Shown: piece after piece, positions 33,560-44,626 of the stretch
Layout of the letters: each line of letters starts with the position of its first letter
Numbering within the stretch: the stretch's first letter is position 1
Assembly (NCBI GenBank): GCA_933228675.1
Contig: OW121741.1
Coordinates: forward strand, 41,712,580 to 41,776,579
Source: Stomorhina lunata
Taxonomy: Eukaryota > Arthropoda > Insecta > Diptera > Rhiniidae
Length of the DNA stretch: 64,000 bases
Direction of reading: 5' to 3'
The notes under the pieces: model-generated
Database searches by the model: none
Told to the model about the DNA's origin: nothing
Seen by the model: the letters and a program-made list of their open reading frames with translations, nothing else
Position numbers and translations under genes: made by a program

Positions 33560-33829
33560 CAGAGCTGCAAAACTATCGATGGTACTATCGATAATATCGA
33601 TAGTTTTATTTTTAATGTGCTATCGATTGTTTTTTTCCGATAGCGATACTATCGACAAAAATAGGTTGGCGGCATATTTTAAATTGATTGTTAGGAAAAA
33701 TTTTGGTGTCGGTGGATATTTTTAAAATAAATATGAAATTAATCAATAAGACTAAAATTATATCTTTAGTTCAGCAAATGTTAACTTGAGTAAGTGATAT
33801 ATTCAAGAAAAAAATGATCAAAACTGGCT

Positions 33830-34175
33830 ACTTATATCGAAAGTCATGGTGGTATAATTACAATGCGGAAAATATTGCAATGTCAGGTGTAACGGAAAAA
33901 GGAAAAAGCATCATTTGTTGCTGATAAAAACAGTACAATGATAAAAGCATGCGATTTATAGTAAAAAAGACATTTTGCCATGTTTCGCTCATACTCTGAA
34001 TCTTGTAGTGCAACCATGTTTAAGTCAAGACTGTATAAACAAATTTAGTTTAAATGTAAAAATATTGTCACCTATTTTAAAAACATTGTTATTGCCTATG
34101 AGAAATTCAAAGCTGAACAATTAAAAGACAAGCCATATACAATAGTTTACTCCAGGAGGTACCTACGCGATACAT
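33830..34175 (+). pseudogene. hAT transposase remnant
   Basis: One frame reads LPCFAHTLNLVVQPCLSQDC, the conserved CFAHTLNL box of hAT transposases, and a degenerate VPTRW-like site follows near 34160. The rest is broken by stops. Dead. Confidence 0.7.
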
Positions 34176-34177
34176 GA

Positions 34178-35142
34178 TTGCCTCTAAGAGGGTAAAAAGG
34201 GGAAAAAATCGAAAATTCTATATCGCCTAAAGTGATAATATTTAAACAAAATTTAAGTTATATTTTTAACAGATGTTAAAATAATCGGACAGGTACTTTT
34301 TGGAATTATGCCCGATAGGGGGTAAATAAGGGTGAAACTAGTTTTTTTGGTACTATTTTTAAGCCACTCTTATCTTTTAAACCAAAGAATATAGAAATAA
34401 ACTTTGTAATGCAATCAATAAATGCGAAAAAATATTGAACACGTATTTGGTACTTTTTTGATTTTGGGGTCCAAAATGGGTAAAAAATGAAATAAAATGA
34501 TAATTTAACACCTCATGAAGTTATATGAACCATTGACCAATATGTTGACTGCGTTTTTATAAAATATACCGGATCCAAACGGTATCAAGTACTAAATATG
34601 CATATGGAACTTTTTTGAAATTAGGATAAAAAGGGGAAAAATTTTTAATGTTATAACTTTTAAGCAAATGAATGTTTGTATGACCTTTATAGAATAGTAA
34701 ACAATGTATTTGATCATGTTATGGTTTTTAGCAAAGTTGTTGCGAATGAGCCGACGAAGGTTTTTAAGATGGTATGACTAATTTCCGACAGGTAGCGCCA
34801 CTGAAAATTACTCTCTAGAAAAGTTGTTACGCATGTGCTGACGAAGGCTTCTTAGTTGGTAGGACTAATTTCCGTCAGGTGGCGTAACTGAAAATAACTC
34901 AAATTGAATTGATCAGGCTATGATCTTTAGCAATGTTCGTGCATATGAGTCGACGGAGATTTCTAAGTTGGTATGATCAATTTTCAAAACTATTCAAAAT
35001 GAATTGAACTGTAAACTATGCATTTGATCTGATGTGTTGATTGGACAAAATGAATGAAATGATTAAAAATTAATTTGATATTTGTGTAATGTCTTTTTTC
35101 TAAATTTATTTTAGTTTATTAGAACTTCGGTTACCCAGGTAC
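34178..35142 (-). repeat. Helitron/Helentron-like element E3 (truncated)
   Basis: Begins inside the conserved CTCTAAGAGGGTAAAAAGGG block, so the (TA)n and outer terminus are missing. It runs through the CATATGCATATGGAAC-like motif and three degenerate satellite units, to CCCAGGTAC at 35142. The terminal hairpin is mostly lost. Confidence 0.7.
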
Positions 35143-35464
35143 TATAATTTAAAGCAAATATTTGTAGATATATGTACTTAAAGTTAACAATTGTTTCTGC
35201 ATGCAATTTTTAGAATTCGATACTATCGATAGTATCGATAGTTTTATGACAGACTATCGAAACTATCGAATGTGACCACTATCGACTATCGAAACTATCG
35301 AGTGGGGCGACTATCGATAGTTTTGCAGCTCTAGTACCTAACCCTGTCTTTAAAATTAGTTTAAATAATTTATTTTAATGTTAATAATTGTAACTTAGCT
35401 TTAGTACTAGTCTGTAAGGATAATATTGTATCCATAGACGAAATAAATAAATAAATAAATAAAT

Positions 35465-35742
35465 TTGATAACTAAAACTTTACACAGATAAATATTTTGT
35501 GAATATAAACCAATAACCAAAATTTGGTAACAATCGGTCACAATTGACCCTAGCTCCCTTATCAGGCCCTTAACCGGAAATGACATAAATCTCGATATTT
35601 TGAAAAAAATAATTTTTACTATATGTATGTATGTCTCTAAGACACAAGGAAAATTCGTTGAATTGTTGGTCCATTTTTGACCTTAACAGTGAAGGGTATC
35701 ATATAGTCGGGCTTGACCGACTATAGCTTTTCTTACTTGTTT
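35465..35742 (-). repeat. mini-me/DINE-1-like repeat (copy 3, partial)
   Basis: Ends with GTGAAGGGTATCATATAGTC, the hairpin GTCGGGCTTGACCGAC and TTCTTACTTGTTTT, the same terminus as the copies at 3991 and 49122 but inverted. The 5' part and microsatellite core are missing. Confidence 0.65.
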
Positions 35743-36464
35743 TAAGTTTACATTCAATGAAAATGATGTGAATATCATTGGTCTAATTTATGATTTTTTT
35801 GTTGGACTTCTTTGCATGTAGGAGAATTATTAACTAAATTTCAGACTAAACATCATATAGAAAGCTGCACTTTACGCAAGCAAGAGGACAATGGGGATTA
35901 AATCTAACACTGTTTACTTTGTGTATCGATAATGATGTAAAGCTCTTCGGGAGTTCAAGTACGGCAATATATTAGAAATAGTGCAATGCATGGAAAGTCT
36001 GTACAGTTTAGGCTATTGTGGAAATATAGTAAGAAAACGTCGACCCCTATTTGGTTATTGAGTGTAAAGCCATCAGTGTAGAAGTCAACATATGTTTTTT
36101 AAAGGACTTCGACATAATCACATATTCTAAACTTGTATAAATGTATAAAATTTCTTGTTAAACAGTAGCAATGCCAGAGTAAATGTTAGTCAATGGTGCC
36201 TGGTATGACCATTGCTCGACCAACTGCCAAAGTTATAGCAGTTTGTATGCTAATGATGTTCAAATGCAGAATATCATTCAGTTCATCAGAAGGGATGTTG
36301 TGAAGCACCCGTGATGTACAATCTTTCCACACGCTGTTCCATTTCCGAAATTTTAAGATATGTGGACGTCGGAAGATATCACTTTCATTCATACTACCAC
36401 CGTCTTGTACAAAAAATTGTATCCATTGTTACCCAACTGTCTTTTTGTAAAAAATGTACTCGGA
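35743..36464. other. unassigned spacer
   Basis: A minus-strand open frame at 36186-36392 (containing ILHLNIISIQTAITLAVGRA) looks protein-like in composition but I cannot place it. Nothing else is recognisable. Confidence 0.4.
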
Positions 36465-36856
36465 GTGTTATTATACCCACCATCAAAAAGAATGGGAGGT
36501 ATATTGAGATTGTCATTCCGTTCAAATCAAAAACGATATATATTCTGAATCCTTATGAAATTCTAAGACAATTGAGCGATGTCCGTCTGTCTGTTGAAAC
36601 CACGATAACGCCTAAACGAATGGAGCTAGCTCACTGAAACTTAGTAAAAACATTCTTCATCTATGAAAATTTTGGTTTTGAAATTGGTTAACATTTGACC
36701 ATAGCTCCCGTATAACCTCGTCTAGGCTAATCGCTAATAAATAACAAACTATAATAATATAAATATAATAAATTTCATCAAAATCGGTTCAAATTAAGCC
36801 ATAGCTTCCATACAAAAAACTTACGGAAACAGCCTATATTTCAAAAATACACTTAA
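36465..36856 (+). repeat. mini-me-type repeat (CCACCATCAAAAAG subfamily), partial
   Basis: Matches the start of the 46656-48642 composite: TATACCCACCATCAAAAAG, then ATATTGAGATTGTCATTCCG, GTCCGTCTGTCTGTTGAAAC, then the TTTCATCAAAATCGGTTCA core. Cut at 36856 by E4 within ACACTTAA. Confidence 0.65.
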
Positions 36857-38246
36857 GTGACCGAGCCTTGCTCGGAGCTTTATGATAAGTATTTTGAGGC
36901 AAATTTTAAAGTTTTTATATATTTTATTTTATAAAGTGCTAAAATAAATTTAGAGGAAAGACACTATTAAAATATTCAGATAATTTTGAATTATTTTATT
37001 TATTTTGTCCGACCAACACATAGTTTGCATAGTTTACATTTTAACTCATTTTAAAAATTTTGGAAATTGGTCATACCAACAGAAACCTCCGTCGACTCAT
37101 GCGCAACAACTTTGCTAAAGATTATAGTTTACGATTTAATTAATTTTGAGTAGTTTTTAGTGGCGCCACCTGAACTTATTCATACCAACTAAGAAACCTT
37201 CGTCTGCTTATGCGTAACAACTTTGCATGACTAAATGTGTAGCTTACAATAAAATTGACTTTGAGTAAACTTCAGTGGCGCCACCTGTCGAAATTTCTTC
37301 ATACCAACTAAGAAACCTTCGTCGGCTAATGTGCAACAACTTTGCTAAAGATTGTAGCATGATTAAATGTACAGCTTACGATTACATTGACTTTGAGTAA
37401 GTTTCAGTAGCGCCGCCTGTCGAAAATTATTCTTATCGCTCATGCGCTACAACTTTGCTAAAGATCATAGCATGATCAAATGTACTGTTTACGATTTAAT
37501 TAATTTTTAGTAATTTTCAGTGGCGCCATCTGTCGGTAATTAATCTTATCAACTTAAAAACCTTCGTCGGCTTATCCGCAACATCTTTGCTAAAGAGCAT
37601 AACATGATCAAATTCACAGTTTACTAATCTATAAAGAACATACTTACAGACAAACATTCATTTGTTTAAAAGGTATAACATTACTAATTTTATCCCCTTA
37701 TTTCAAAAAGTTCCATATGCATATTTGGTACTTCTTTGGTACCAATTGAATTCGGTACATTTTATTAAAACGCAGTTAACATAATGTTTCTATTCATATA
37801 ACTTTTTGAGATGTTAAGTTATCATTTTATCCCTTTTTTACCCATTTTGGCCCCAAAATCAAAAAAGTACCAAATACGTTTTTAATGCTTCTTTCACTCT
37901 ATTGATTGCAGTACAAAGTTTCTTTCTATATTCTTTAGTTTAAAATATAAGAGTGGATTTAAAAGGTACCAAAAAAACTATTTTCACCATTTTTTAACCC
38001 CTATCGGACATAGTTTCAAAAAAGTACCAAACACCTGTCCGCTTATTTTTATAGCTGTTTAAAACTTAATTTTAATTTTGTTTATATACCTATTACTTTA
38101 GGAGATATAGCGTTTTCGATTTTTCCCCCTTTTTACCCTCTTAGAGGCAAAGGTTCCAAAAGTCCCTTCTTCTTTGACCTTTACATCAAAAAAGATACCC
38201 ACTGTCCAAATTTTATCAAAATCGTTAGAGCCGTTTTCGAGAAAGC

Positions 38247-38328
<82 letters not shown>
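36857..38328 (+). repeat. Helitron/Helentron-like element E4
   Basis: Starts with GTGACCGAGCCTTGCTCGG (hairpin CCGAGC/GCTCGG). Four GTGGCGCCAC-type satellite cores follow at 37160, 37274, 37407 and 37520, with spacings 114, 133 and 113. Then the conserved CATATGCATATTTGGTAC and GGTACCAATTGAATTCGGTA motifs, CCCTCTTAGAGGCAAAGG, and (TA)n at 38252-38328. E5 begins directly at the end of the TA tract, so the outermost terminus of E4 is missing or lies beyond E5. Confidence 0.85.
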
Positions 38329-38333
<5 letters not shown>

Positions 38334-39844
38334 CTGGTTGACCGAGCCTTGCTCGGGGCTTTATGATAAGCATTTTGAGGCAAATTTTAAAGTTTTTATA
38401 TATTTTATTTTATACAGTTACAGTTTAACTCATTTTGATAATAATTTTGAAAATTGGTCATACCAACAGAAACCTCTGTCGACTCATGCGCAACACCTTT
38501 GCTAAAGATTATAGTCTGACCAAATGCACAGTTTACGATTTAATTCATTTTGAGTAGTTTTCAGTGGCGCCGCCTGAAGTCGTTCATACCACTAAGAAAC
38601 CTTCATCTGCTTATGCGTAACAACTTTTCTTATGATCATAACATGATCAAATGCACAGTTTATGATTTAATTCACTTATAGTCTGATCAAATGCACAGTT
38701 TACGATTTAATGCATTTTGAGTAATTTTCAGTGGCGCCACCTGTCGGACTTTGGTCATTCCAATTAATAAACCTTCGTCGGATTATCCGCAATAACTTTG
38801 CTAAAAATTATAGCATGATTAAATGTACAGTTTCCGACTAAATTGACTTTAAGTAAATTTCAGTGGCGCCACCTGTCGAAATTTCTTCATACCAACTAAG
38901 AAACCTTCGTCGGCTCATGTGCAACAACATTGCTAAAGATTATAGCATGATTATATGTACAGCTTACGATTAAATTGACTTTGAGTAATTTTCAGTAGCG
39001 CCACCTGTCGGAAATTATTCACACCAATTAAAAAGCATTCGCCGGCTCATGCGCTACAACTTTGCAAAAGATCATAGTATGATCAAATGTACAGTTTACG
39101 ATTTAATTAATTTTTAGTAATTTTCAGTGGCGCCACCTGTCAGAAATTCGGTTTACCAACTTAAAAACCTCCGCCGGCTTATCCGCAACATCTTTGCTGA
39201 AGAGCATAACATGATCAAATTCACAGTTTACTATTCTATAAAGAACATACATATAGACAAACATTCATTTGTTTTAAAGTTATAACATTACTAATTTTTT
39301 CCCCTTTTTATCCCCTAATTTCAAAAAGTTCCATATGCATAATTGGTACTTCTTTGGTACCAATTGAATTCGGTACATTTTATTAGAAAGCAGTTAACAT
39401 AATTTTATTTTTTTATTCATATTACTTTTGTAGAAGTTAAGTTATCAGTTTATCCCTTTTTTACACATTTTGGCCACAAAAACAAAAAAGTACCAAATAC
39501 GTGTTCAATATTTCTTTCACATCTATTGATTGCAGTACAAAGTTTCTTTCTATATTCCTTAGTTTAAAATATAAGAGTGGGTTAAAAAGGTACCAAAAAA
39601 ACTATTTTCACCCTTTTTTACCCCTTATCGGACATAGTTTCAAAAAAGTACTAAACACCCGTCCGTTTGTTTCTATACCTATTTCTATACCTATATAGCG
39701 TTTTCGATTTTTTCCCCTTTTTACCCGTTTTTACCCTCTTAGAGGCAAACGTTCCAGAAGTCCCTTCTTCTTCGACCTATACATCAAAAAAGATACCCAC
39801 TGTCCAAATTTTATCAAAATCGTTAGAGCCGTTTTCGAGATAGT

Positions 39845-39901
<57 letters not shown>

Positions 39902-39928
39902 TATACATACAATTATTGCTCGTTTAAG
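38329..39928 (+). repeat. Helitron/Helentron-like element E5
   Basis: GTACCTGGTTGACCGAGCCTT start with a perfect hairpin. Five satellite cores at 38564, 38731, 38863, 38995 and 39127, the last four spaced exactly 132. Conserved distal block, (TA)n at 39851-39897, and the terminus TTATTGCTCGTTTAAGAAT ending in AAGAT. The best copy for measuring the unit length. Confidence 0.87.
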
Positions 39929-41098
39929 AATATAAGATTTTGTCTATTATTTTCCGATCCAAATGAGGGGAACATCCGGAAAATAATAGACTTTTTGTTA
40001 AACAACTCATGAAATTTCAATATAAATTTTAAAGTTTTAACTTTTTTTTATTAAAATTTTGCAGTAAAAAAAATCTATGATGATATAAATTTTAAATGAA
40101 AAAAATTAAAATATTCTTCACACTTTTTCAAGGAAATGAAACACAATTGATTTATATTAATTCGAAAATTCTACAAAAAATTAAAAATTTGTTGATAAAG
40201 AAATAAGAAGCGTTATTAAGAAGTATATTCTTTTTTTTTTGTTTTCCTGCTCTTAATAAATGAAAAGACTTGATAAGATTCGTCGTCAAAGCTTTGTTTT
40301 CTCAGCCATAAATGAAATTTATTAAACAAACAACTTAAGAAAAACTAAAAAGTTTCATATAAATACATTTTTCCTGATAGAACAGAACAATATTGCCGCT
40401 TACTTATACATTCATCCATCCATTTATTCTTCTATCATCTATCGGTCGTTCTATCCAATGCATCCATCTATCAGGCCATCTATAGTATTCATCCAATTTG
40501 GGTTAATGTGTTTCTAACAATTAAGTTCAGTTTTAAAAAGCACTTAATGGCGCTTCTTTTGTTTCAATTTCAGTCAAAGAATCTTCCTCTAATCATGATG
40601 AAAATTATAAATTTTTACTTTGTTGTCGAGTATTTGAGAAGTGTTGAAATTTTGTGTGATTTTTTGAAATGTTTTAATTTTTTTCATATCGAGTATCTTT
40701 GTTTGTACTCGTATACATGTATAAGTAGAGCTTGTATTGCAATTTAAAGGAAATCTTTGCATTTAAGTTATTTTTCCCTTCTTTTATAAGTGTCAATAAG
40801 TAACAAAACTTTTCATTTCATTTAAGCTGACCTTATTTCAGTTGAATTTGAAAAAGTGAAATTAATAATTGAGATAATGCAAGTAAGTGCATTAGTCACT
40901 TAAGTATAATGTCACTAAGTTTGAAGGAAATATTTATGTCAATTTTTAATGACATTTGACGTAAGTTTTGAATGATATAATTCAGAACAAAAGTAATAGT
41001 AGGCCGATAGAAACTTAAACCTGACGCATACCCATCGAAATTGAATGAGACTTTTATATAAGAAATGTTTAAGGTTTGACGGTTTTACTTATTTTAAA
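39929..41098. other. AT-rich spacer, no gene seen
   Basis: No coding signal. A CATC-rich patch lies at about 40410-40500. Confidence 0.5.
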
Positions 41099-41608
41099 AC
41101 AAAACAAGTAAGCGTGTTATGTTCGGCTATGCCGAACCTTAAATACCCTTCACCAATGGTGTTACAAAAGTAAAGTTCAGAGTGGAAAGAGTTTTTGGTC
41201 AGTAACAAGTATGTATGTATATATTGATTTTCGATTTTGAAAAAGTTTCAAATCTTGATAATTTACACGCCTTATACATTTAATTTTTAGGCGATATATG
41301 AATAATACTTCAATAAGTGAATAACCTTGTTTTATATTGGGTCTTCGTTTTGGAGGTAGTTTGAAATACAATTTCAGAAATTACACAACATCGTAACATT
41401 TCGCACCTTGAGAGAGGTCGCATTTAAATGCATATATCCTTAAAATTAGAGAACCGATTAAATGGTTGCTTTTATGAGAATATTTAGCGGACCTATTTAG
41501 TTTAGACTTTTGGCAACAAAAGTTACGTAAAATATGATATTTCGGTATGTTGAAATCAAGTTTGATGAGCTTCTAGATGACATACCGACTTAGCTTATAT
41601 GTATAGGT
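41099..41608 (+). repeat. mini-me-type repeat (TTCGGC hairpin variant), partial
   Basis: Starts AACAAGTAAGCGTGTTATG with the stem-loop TTCGGCTATGCCGAA and then AAATACCCTTCACCAATGG. Its far end is cut by E6 at 41609. No GTCY tract remains. Confidence 0.6.
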
Positions 41609-43168
41609 AGTACCTGGGTGACCGAGCCTTGCTCGGAGCTTTATGATAAGCATTTTGAGGCAAATTTTAAAGTTTTTATATATTTTATTTTATAAAGTGC
41701 TAAAATAAATTTACAGGAAAGACATTGTACAAATATTCAGTTAATTTTGAATTATTTTATTTTGTCCGACCAACACGTAGTTTGCATAGTTTACAGTTAA
41801 ACTCATTTTAATAATTTTGGAAATTATTCATACCAACAGAAACCTCCGTCGACTCATGCGCAACAACTTTGCTAAAGATTATAGTCTGATCAAATGCACA
41901 GTTTACGATTTAATTCATTTTGAGTAGTTTTAAGTGGCGCCACCTGAAGTTGTTCGTACCATATAAGAAACCTTTGTCTGCTTATTCGTAACAACTTTGC
42001 TTATGATTATAACATGATCAAATGCACAGTTTACGATTTAATTTACTTTGAGTAATTTTCTGTGGCGCCTCCTGTCGGACTTTGCTCATTCCAATTCATA
42101 AACCTTCTTCGGCTTATCCGTAACAACTTTGCTGAAGATTATAGCATGATTAAATGTACAGCTTACGATTAAATTGACTTTGAGTAAATTTCAGTGGCGC
42201 CACCTGTCGAAATTTCTTCATACCAACTAAGAAACCTTCGTCGGCTCATGTGCAACAACTTTGCTAAAGATTGTAGCATGATTAAATGTACAGATTACGA
42301 TTAAATTGACTTTGAGTAAGTTTCTGTAGCGCCACCTGTCGGAAATTATTCATATCAACTAAAAAGCCTTCGCCGACTCATGCGCTACAACTTTGCTAAA
42401 GATCATAGCATGATCAAGTGTACAGTTTACGATTTTATTAATTTTTAGTAATTTTCAGTGGCGCCATCTGTTGGAAATTAGTCTTATCAACTTAAAAACC
42501 TTCGCCGGCTTATCCGCAACATCTTCGCTAAAGAGCATAACATGATCAAATTCACAGTTTACTATTCTATAAAGAACATACATACAGACAAACATTCATT
42601 TGTTTAAAATAATACTAATTTTTCCCCCTTTTTATTCCCTAATTTCTAAAAGTTCCATATGCATATTTGGTACTTTTTTGGTGCCAATTGAATTCGGTAC
42701 ATTTTATTAAAACGCAGTTAACATAATGAATAATATTCCTATCATATTACTTTGGAGATGTTAAGTTATCATTTTATCCCCTTTTTACCCATTTCGTCTC
42801 CAAAATCAAAAAAGTACCAAATACGTATTTCATGTTTCTTTTACATCTATTGATTGCAGTACAAAGTTTCTTTCTGTATTCTTTAGTTTGAAATATAAGA
42901 GTGGGTTAAAAAGGTACCAAAAAAACTATTTTCACCCTTTTTTACCCCCTGTCGAACATAGTTTCAAAAAAGTACCAAACACCTGTCCACTTATTTTCAT
43001 AGTTGTATAAAACGTAATTTTAATTTTGTTTCTGTACCTATTACTTTAGGAGATATAGCGTTTTCGATTTTTTCCCCTTTTTACCCGTTTTTACCCTCTT
43101 AGAGGCATCAAAAAAGATACCCACTGTCCAAATTTTATCAAAATCGTTAGAGCCGTTTTCGAGATAGC

Positions 43169-43247
<79 letters not shown>

Positions 43248-43281
43248 CATACAATTATTGCTCGTTTAAGAATATAAGATT
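41609..43281 (+). repeat. Helitron/Helentron-like element E6, full length
   Basis: GTACCTGGGTGACCGAGCCTT with the hairpin CCGAGCCTTGCTCGG. Five satellite cores at 41934, 42062, 42194, 42326 and 42459 (spacings 128, 132, 132, 133). Then CATATGCATATTTGGTAC, the CCCTTTTTACCC and CTCTTAGAGGC blocks, (TA)n at about 43174-43243, and the terminus ACAATTATTGCTCGTTTAAG ... AAGAT. No coding capacity. Confidence 0.87.
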
Positions 43282-43499
43282 AGATGTTAATAGTGTTCTA
43301 CGAAGTACACTATTAAATTGCAACATATAGTTCTACATACAACTGAGATATAGCCAAAACTCGAAATTCGATGCTAAATTACAATTTTTTTTATTTTCTA
43401 TATACACCAGGGATATCGCCAAAACTAAAATTCGATGAGAATTAATTTTTTTTAATAACTGTATTTTTCAAAATAACTATATTTTAAAAAAAAACTATC

Positions 43500-43626
43500 G
43501 TGGGGTTTATATAGCTCAAGCGCCTGACGATTGAGTGAAATTTACATGTGTTTTGTTATTGTAACAAAAACAAAATACATGTAAATTTCACTCAATCGTC
43601 AGACGCTTGAGTTATATAAACCCCAC
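43500..43626. repeat. near-perfect 127-bp palindrome (foldback)
   Basis: Arms of about 57 bp: GTGGGGTTTATATAGCTCAA ... at the left and its inverse ... TTGAGTTATATAAACCCCAC at the right, with a short A/T-rich loop near 43556-43570. Differences between arms are few. It sits inside an array unit, and the other two units lack it, so it is an insertion (a foldback MITE) in origin. Confidence 0.8.
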
Positions 43627-44149
43627 ATATGTTTTTTTTTTAAGTTTTTTGACCTGTATATCAAATTTTAAGAAATCATTCAACGCAACACACCATTGAA
43701 TTTCATCAAAATCGGTAGAGCAGTAACTGAGATATCGCCAAAGCAAAATATGTCGATGTACAAAAATTTGGCATATTTTAGAAAAAAAAAATTAAAAAAC
43801 AATATTTTAAAATTCGAATTATACATCAGATTTTAGAAAACACTCCATTGCAGTATGCAATTAAATTTCATTAAAATCGGTCTATAAGCACTAGAATTCA
43901 AAACTCGATGAGAATTTAAAAAAAGTTTGTTTAAAAAACTGTGTTTTTCATAAAATAAATTTAATATCGTCAAAAAAAACTGTGTTGTTTTTTTAAATGA
44001 ACTGTACACCAAATTTTAGGAAATCATTCAACGCAGCAACACTATTAAATTTCATCAAAATCGGTTGATCAATAAGAGAGATATGGCCGAAGCAAAAGAT
44101 ATCGATGTACGCAAATTGACATATATATATTTTTTTAAACAGTATTTAA

Positions 44150-44200
44150 TATTTGAGGCCCTATGCTCCACTGGGAGTCAAGGATAACAGAAGAAGAAGA
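44150..44200 (+). mobile_element. 51-bp, 5'-truncated RTE tail insertion
   Basis: TTGAGGCCCTATGCTCCACT ... AACAGAAGAAGAAGA is the extreme 3' end of the RTE-type family (compare 45325-45366 and 53702-53745). It is bracketed by the 9-bp repeat AGTATTTAA (44141-44149 and 44201-44209). The neighbouring array unit at about 44541 reads AACAGTATTTAAAAA without the insert, giving the empty site. Confidence 0.75.
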
Positions 44201-44626
44201 AGTATTTAAAAAAAATGTTGAGTTATATATCAGATTTTAGAAAATACTCCAACGCAACATATTATTAAATTTTATCTAAATTGGAACATAAACACCAGAG
44301 ATATCGTCAAAGTTCAAAATTCGATGAGAATTTAAAATTTTTTTGAAACTGTATTTTTCAAAAAAAAAAAAAAAAAATTAATTTCGTCAAAAAATTGTGT
44401 TTTTTTAAAAAAGATTTTTGAACTGTATATCAAATTTTAGGAAATCATTCATCAAAATCGCTAGATTAACAACTGAGATATCGCCGAAGCAAAAGTTATC
44501 GATGTACGCAAATTGAAAAATTATTATTATTTTTTTTTTAAACAGTATTTAAAAAAAAAAATTAAATTAGATATCAGATTTTAGAAACTATTCCAACGAA
44601 ACATGCTATTAAATTTTATCGAAATC

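Larger units (their letters stand above)
33560..35333 (+). mobile_element. hAT-family DNA transposon, decayed, with E3 inside
   Basis: Terminal inverted repeats CAGAGCTGCAAAACTATCGA / TCGATAGTTTTGCAGCTCTA, with the exact 8-bp duplication GTACCTAA at 33552-33559 and 35334-35341. CAGAG-type ends and 8-bp targets are hallmarks of hAT. The subterminal zones carry clusters of ACTATCGATAG-type palindromes (33576-33655 and 35219-35325), likely transposase-binding sites. The core has a short transposase remnant, and nearly 1 kb is the later insertion E3. Confidence 0.88.
20350..35462 (+). mobile_element. non-LTR retrotransposon split by three separate insertions
   Basis: Host segments are 20350-20547, 21177-22070, 32225-33559 and 35342-35462. 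They read in order as endonuclease, linker, reverse transcriptase, C-terminus and a 3' tail of AAAT/TAAA repeats (35430-35462). The inserts are a hAT-like MITE (20548-21168, duplication GGTATATC), Helitron-like E2 with BEL inside (22071-32224, no duplication) and a hAT with E3 inside (33560-35333, duplication GTACCTAA). Reading frame is kept across the two hAT joints. The element itself has a frameshift near 20452 and several stops, so it is dead. Confidence 0.8.
43282..44626. repeat. tandem array, about 350-360 bp units, three copies
   Basis: The phrase GAACTGTATATCAAATTTTA (and close variants) recurs at about 43652, 43999 and 44420. It is followed each time by GGAAATCATTCAACGC-like sequence, ATCAAAATCGG and a GAGATATCGCC-like box. 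The third interval is longer only because of a 51-bp insertion plus duplicated target. Non-coding. A 127-bp palindrome and the 51-bp insertion lie inside. Confidence 0.7.

Noticed and set aside
36186..36392. 68-residue minus-strand frame that looks protein-like
   Set aside because: I could not match it to any family and it has no supporting context, so it is not called as a gene.
41934..42466. Possible CRISPR array (regularly spaced repeats)
   Set aside because: Units are contiguous 132-bp satellite repeats with no unique spacers, in a eukaryotic transposon.
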